From the NCBI GenBank assembly GCA_030643245.1, contig DAOWME010000134.1:1-8200 (forward strand): a stretch of 8,200 bases of DNA, read 5' to 3'. The notes beneath the pieces were generated by a model. The model saw only the letters and a program-made list of their open reading frames with translations, did no database searches and had not been told where the DNA came from. The stretch is from Deltaproteobacteria bacterium (GTDB taxonomy: Bacteria > Desulfobacterota > UBA8473). A program made the translations under genes and the position numbers. Each line of letters starts with the position of its first letter. The stretch's first letter is position 1. Positions 6,515 to 8,200 of this stretch are shown in pieces.

Positions 6515-7805
6515 ACTAATTATTGTCGTAACTTTTGTCATTCTGTTTGGCCTGATAATTTTAAGGTGCCCCATTTTTGTCAGCCTGGGGGTCGCTACCG
6601 TTGTCGGCATCTTATTAAGCCGAGGGCTCATAGGACTAACGCAAGTTCCCTTATCAATTATGTCTCAGCTCAACAATCCCGTTTTGGTGGCGGCGCCTCT
6701 CTATATCATAATGGGGGAGACCATCTTTCAAACAGGGATCGGCAGAGATTTGTATGATGTCTTTTATAAGTGGCTTCACTGGGTCCCCGGTGGGCTTGCC
6801 ATTGCCAGTGTATTTGCCTGCGCCATATTTGGGGCCATGTGCGGAATAAGTATTATAGCCGTTGCCGTCATTGGTGTGATGGCAGTACCGGAAATGCTGA
6901 AGCGCGACTACGACAAAAAGCTTACAGCAGGGTCGATTACAAGCGCCGGTGCCTTGTCGATGCTTATCCCTCCCAGTTTGGTCTTTATCCTTTATGGTGC
7001 GGTATCCGGGGTGCCGGTAGGAAAGCTCTTCGTTGGCGGAATCGTGCCGGGAGTGTTTATCAGTACACTGATGGCAGGGTATATTCTTGTCATGGTGATT
7101 AAAAACCCTACCCTCGCTCCCAGAAGTAAGGAACGGGTAACATGGGGTGAACGGTTTTCATCGCTCAAGAGGCTATGGACTGCGCTTGTACTGATCGTCG
7201 CTGTGTTGTTAAGTATTTATTCCGGCATTTGTACGCCGACTGAGGCCGGGGCTGCCGGGGCTGCGTGTGCCCTTTTGATCGCCGGTCTTATATACAGGTC
7301 TCTAACCCTGAGAGTTCTGAGTGAAATATTACGTAACACAACCCGCGTCATGGGGGCTGTTTTGCTTATTGCCGCGTGTGCTTTTGCTTTCGGACAGTTC
7401 TTACTGTATACCGGAGTCCCTGACCGGTTAGCCGAATTCTCTGTTTCCTTGGGCCTCACGCCACTCTTTGTCATTTTCTTCTTTATGATGGTCTTAATCG
7501 TTATGGGTATGTTCATCGATGGTGCTTCGATGGTCTTGGTCACCACTCCCATATTTCTTCCTGCGGTAATTGCTCTAGGCTATGACCCTTTATGGTACGG
7601 TATCATGCTTGTGATAAATCTCTGTATCGCTGTTATTACGCCACCTGTAGGCCTCAACTTATACGCTATGAAGTCCATCAGCGGAGACCTGAAAATAGAA
7701 GAGATCATCCTCGGGACATTACCTTATGTGGTGATAAACCTTATAGCTTTGATCTTCTTTGTGATTTTTCCGGAAGCTGCTTTATGGCTGCCTGGACTAA
7801 TGTAA
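6504..7805 (+). CDS. dctM: TRAP transporter large permease subunit (DctM family)
   Basis: This 433-residue protein is of normal DctM length and very hydrophobic, with about 12 membrane helices and re-entrant segments. Family landmarks are RCPIFVSLG (21-29), GETIFQTGIGRDLYD (71-85), FGAMCGISIIAVAVIG (109-124), SITSAGALSMLIPPSLVFIL (144-163), VGKLFVGGIVPG (172-183), TPTEAGAAGA (244-253), MGMFIDGASM (334-343) and ITPPVGLNLY (378-387). It forms the transport pathway and takes substrate from DctP. The frame extends upstream to 6393 inside dctQ, but ATG 6504 is chosen because AGAGAGG lies 5 nt before it and the protein then begins with the usual first helix. There is no truncation or frameshift. 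No clear intrinsic terminator follows. Confidence 0.93.
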   Translation: MGTELIIVVTFVILFGLIILRCPIFVSLGVATVVGILLSRGLIGLTQVPLSIMSQLNNPVLVAAPLYIIMGETIFQTGIGRDLYDVFYKWLHWVPGGLAIASVFACAIFGAMCGISIIAVAVIGVMAVPEMLKRDYDKKLTAGSITSAGALSMLIPPSLVFILYGAVSGVPVGKLFVGGIVPGVFISTLMAGYILVMVIKNPTLAPRSKERVTWGERFSSLKRLWTALVLIVAVLLSIYSGICTPTEAGAAGAACALLIAGLIYRSLTLRVLSEILRNTTRVMGAVLLIAACAFAFGQFLLYTGVPDRLAEFSVSLGLTPLFVIFFFMMVLIVMGMFIDGASMVLVTTPIFLPAVIALGYDPLWYGIMLVINLCIAVITPPVGLNLYAMKSISGDLKIEEIILGTLPYVVINLIALIFFVIFPEAALWLPGLM

Positions 7806-7815
7806 TCGGGATAGG

Positions 7816-7835
7816 GAGGAGCATCGCAGCTCCTC
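7816..7835 (+). terminator. Hairpin after dctM, possible weak terminator
   Basis: GAGGAGC (7816-7822) and GCTCCTC (7829-7835) form a perfect 7-bp stem with loop ATCGCA, 11 bases after the dctM stop. It is followed by GATGTAAGGGGG and not by a T-run, so it does not look like a classical intrinsic terminator. It may mark the 3' end of the operon transcript by stabilising it. Confidence 0.35.
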
Positions 7836-7840
7836 GATGT

Positions 7841-7882
7841 AAGGGGGAGAATAGGAGGGAGAATAGGGGGAGAATAGGGAGA
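7841..7882 (+). repeat. G-rich 11-12-nt tandem repeat
   Basis: Three imperfect copies of AGGGGGAGAAT occur at 7841-7852, 7853-7864 and 7865-7875, with a partial fourth at 7876-7882. The first copy starts with an extra A, and the second reads AGGAGGGAGAAT. Four G-runs of at least three bases (7843-7847, 7857-7859, 7866-7870, 7877-7879) are separated by 9, 6 and 6 bases, so a G-quadruplex could form on this strand. The tract is noncoding. Confidence 0.75.
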
Positions 7883-7885
7883 CGC

Positions 7886-7940
7886 CCTTAAATAATTAAA
7901 TAAGTACAAGATAAAGAAAAAATTATTTTACAATTTAAGG
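7886..7940. repeat. Imperfect AT-rich inverted repeat before the transposase
   Basis: The left arm CCTTAAATAATTAAATAA (7886-7903) and the right arm TTATTTTACAATTTAAGG (7923-7940) match at 15 of 18 positions, with the mismatches together in the middle and 19 bases between the arms. The outer 8 bp and inner 6 bp pair perfectly. It lies exactly where the transposase open frame begins (7939). It could be a bidirectional terminator or part of an element end. Confidence 0.6.
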
Positions 7941-8200
7941 AAGTCCCTCTTCATACTCCTTTGAAAAGTTTGAAGAGAAGTTTTTCAACAAATATAAGAC
8001 CACCGTCTTGCCCAGTCATAAAAAAGCGCTGTGGGCCATGAAACAATGCAGAAAAGAATCTGACCCGCACATGCTGGCCAGGTGCACTAATGCCAATTGT
8101 CAAAGAAATACATATATCCCCCATTCCTTCGGTCATAGGAACTGTCCCCATTGCCAGAATCATGAAAGTCAGCAATGGATTGAAAATCAACTCAACAAAC
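7939..8200 (+). CDS. IS91-family transposase, N-terminal part, runs off the window
   Basis: The frame is open from 7939, just after a TAA at 7936-7938, to the right edge (87 codons). It encodes YSFEKFEEKFFNKYK, LPSHKKALWAMKQCRKE, then the zinc-ribbon region of IS91-type Y2 (HUH) transposases: ARC-x4-C (Cys codons at 8083 and 8098), IPHSFGHRNCPHCQ (Cys at 8143 and 8152) and NHESQQWIENQL. These enzymes move DNA by a rolling-circle-like route; the catalytic domain would lie past the edge. The conserved part upstream of ATG 8038 and TTG 8008 looks coding, yet no ATG, GTG or TTG precedes it in frame and there is no ribosome site. The 5' end is therefore probably lost and the gene may be inactive. 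From memory, relatives read HSCGHR where this copy has HSFGHR, possibly another sign of decay. Confidence 0.75.

Noticed and set aside
7951..8190. 79-codon frame on the minus strand
   Set aside because: It is the shadow of the IS91-type transposase frame, whose zinc-ribbon motif on the plus strand is clear.

Overview
The window looks like a chromosomal segment of an anaerobic bacterium of the Desulfobacterota (former Deltaproteobacteria) type. This is inferred from the protein families, namely a LemA protein, a DUF1573 protein with an apparent in-frame selenocysteine codon, a FadD-like acyl-CoA ligase, a TRAP transporter and an IS91-type transposase, plus strong Shine-Dalgarno sites and moderate GC. 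No taxonomic marker gene is present, so the assignment is tentative.

Layout. Positions 1-84 hold a short, broken peptide frame that resembles the radical-SAM cysteine motif region of RlmN (weak call). Positions 135-2561 are a three-gene rightward cluster: a nucleotidyltransferase-fold protein with a changed catalytic motif, a LemA membrane protein, and a secreted DUF1573 protein. The DUF1573 frame is interrupted once by TGA, exactly where the family normally has the first Cys of its Cys-Gly-Cys motif. The frame is open on both sides of that codon and the domain continues without a gap, so I annotate one 345-residue selenoprotein (Sec80-Gly-Cys82) rather than two ORFs. This is the most interesting item in the window.

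Positions 2571-4304, on the minus strand and converging with only 9 bp between stop codons, encode a complete AMP-forming acyl-CoA ligase. Positions 4305-4743 are a divergent regulatory region with several short inverted repeats and no convincing gene. Positions 4744-7805 are a complete TRAP operon: the secreted solute-binding protein DctP, a 241-bp gap containing a strong 45-nt stem-loop, the small membrane subunit DctQ, and the large membrane subunit DctM, which overlaps DctQ by 11 bp. The divergent pairing of a carboxylate-type importer with an acyl-CoA ligase suggests uptake of an organic acid followed by its activation to a CoA thioester. The substrate cannot be read from the sequence.

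Positions 7806-7940 are a gene-free junction containing a 7-bp hairpin, a G-rich 11-12-nt tandem repeat and an 18-bp imperfect inverted repeat. From 7939 to the right edge an open frame encodes the N-terminal zinc-ribbon part of an IS91-family transposase. It has no usable start codon upstream of its conserved region, so it is probably a decayed or 5'-truncated element.
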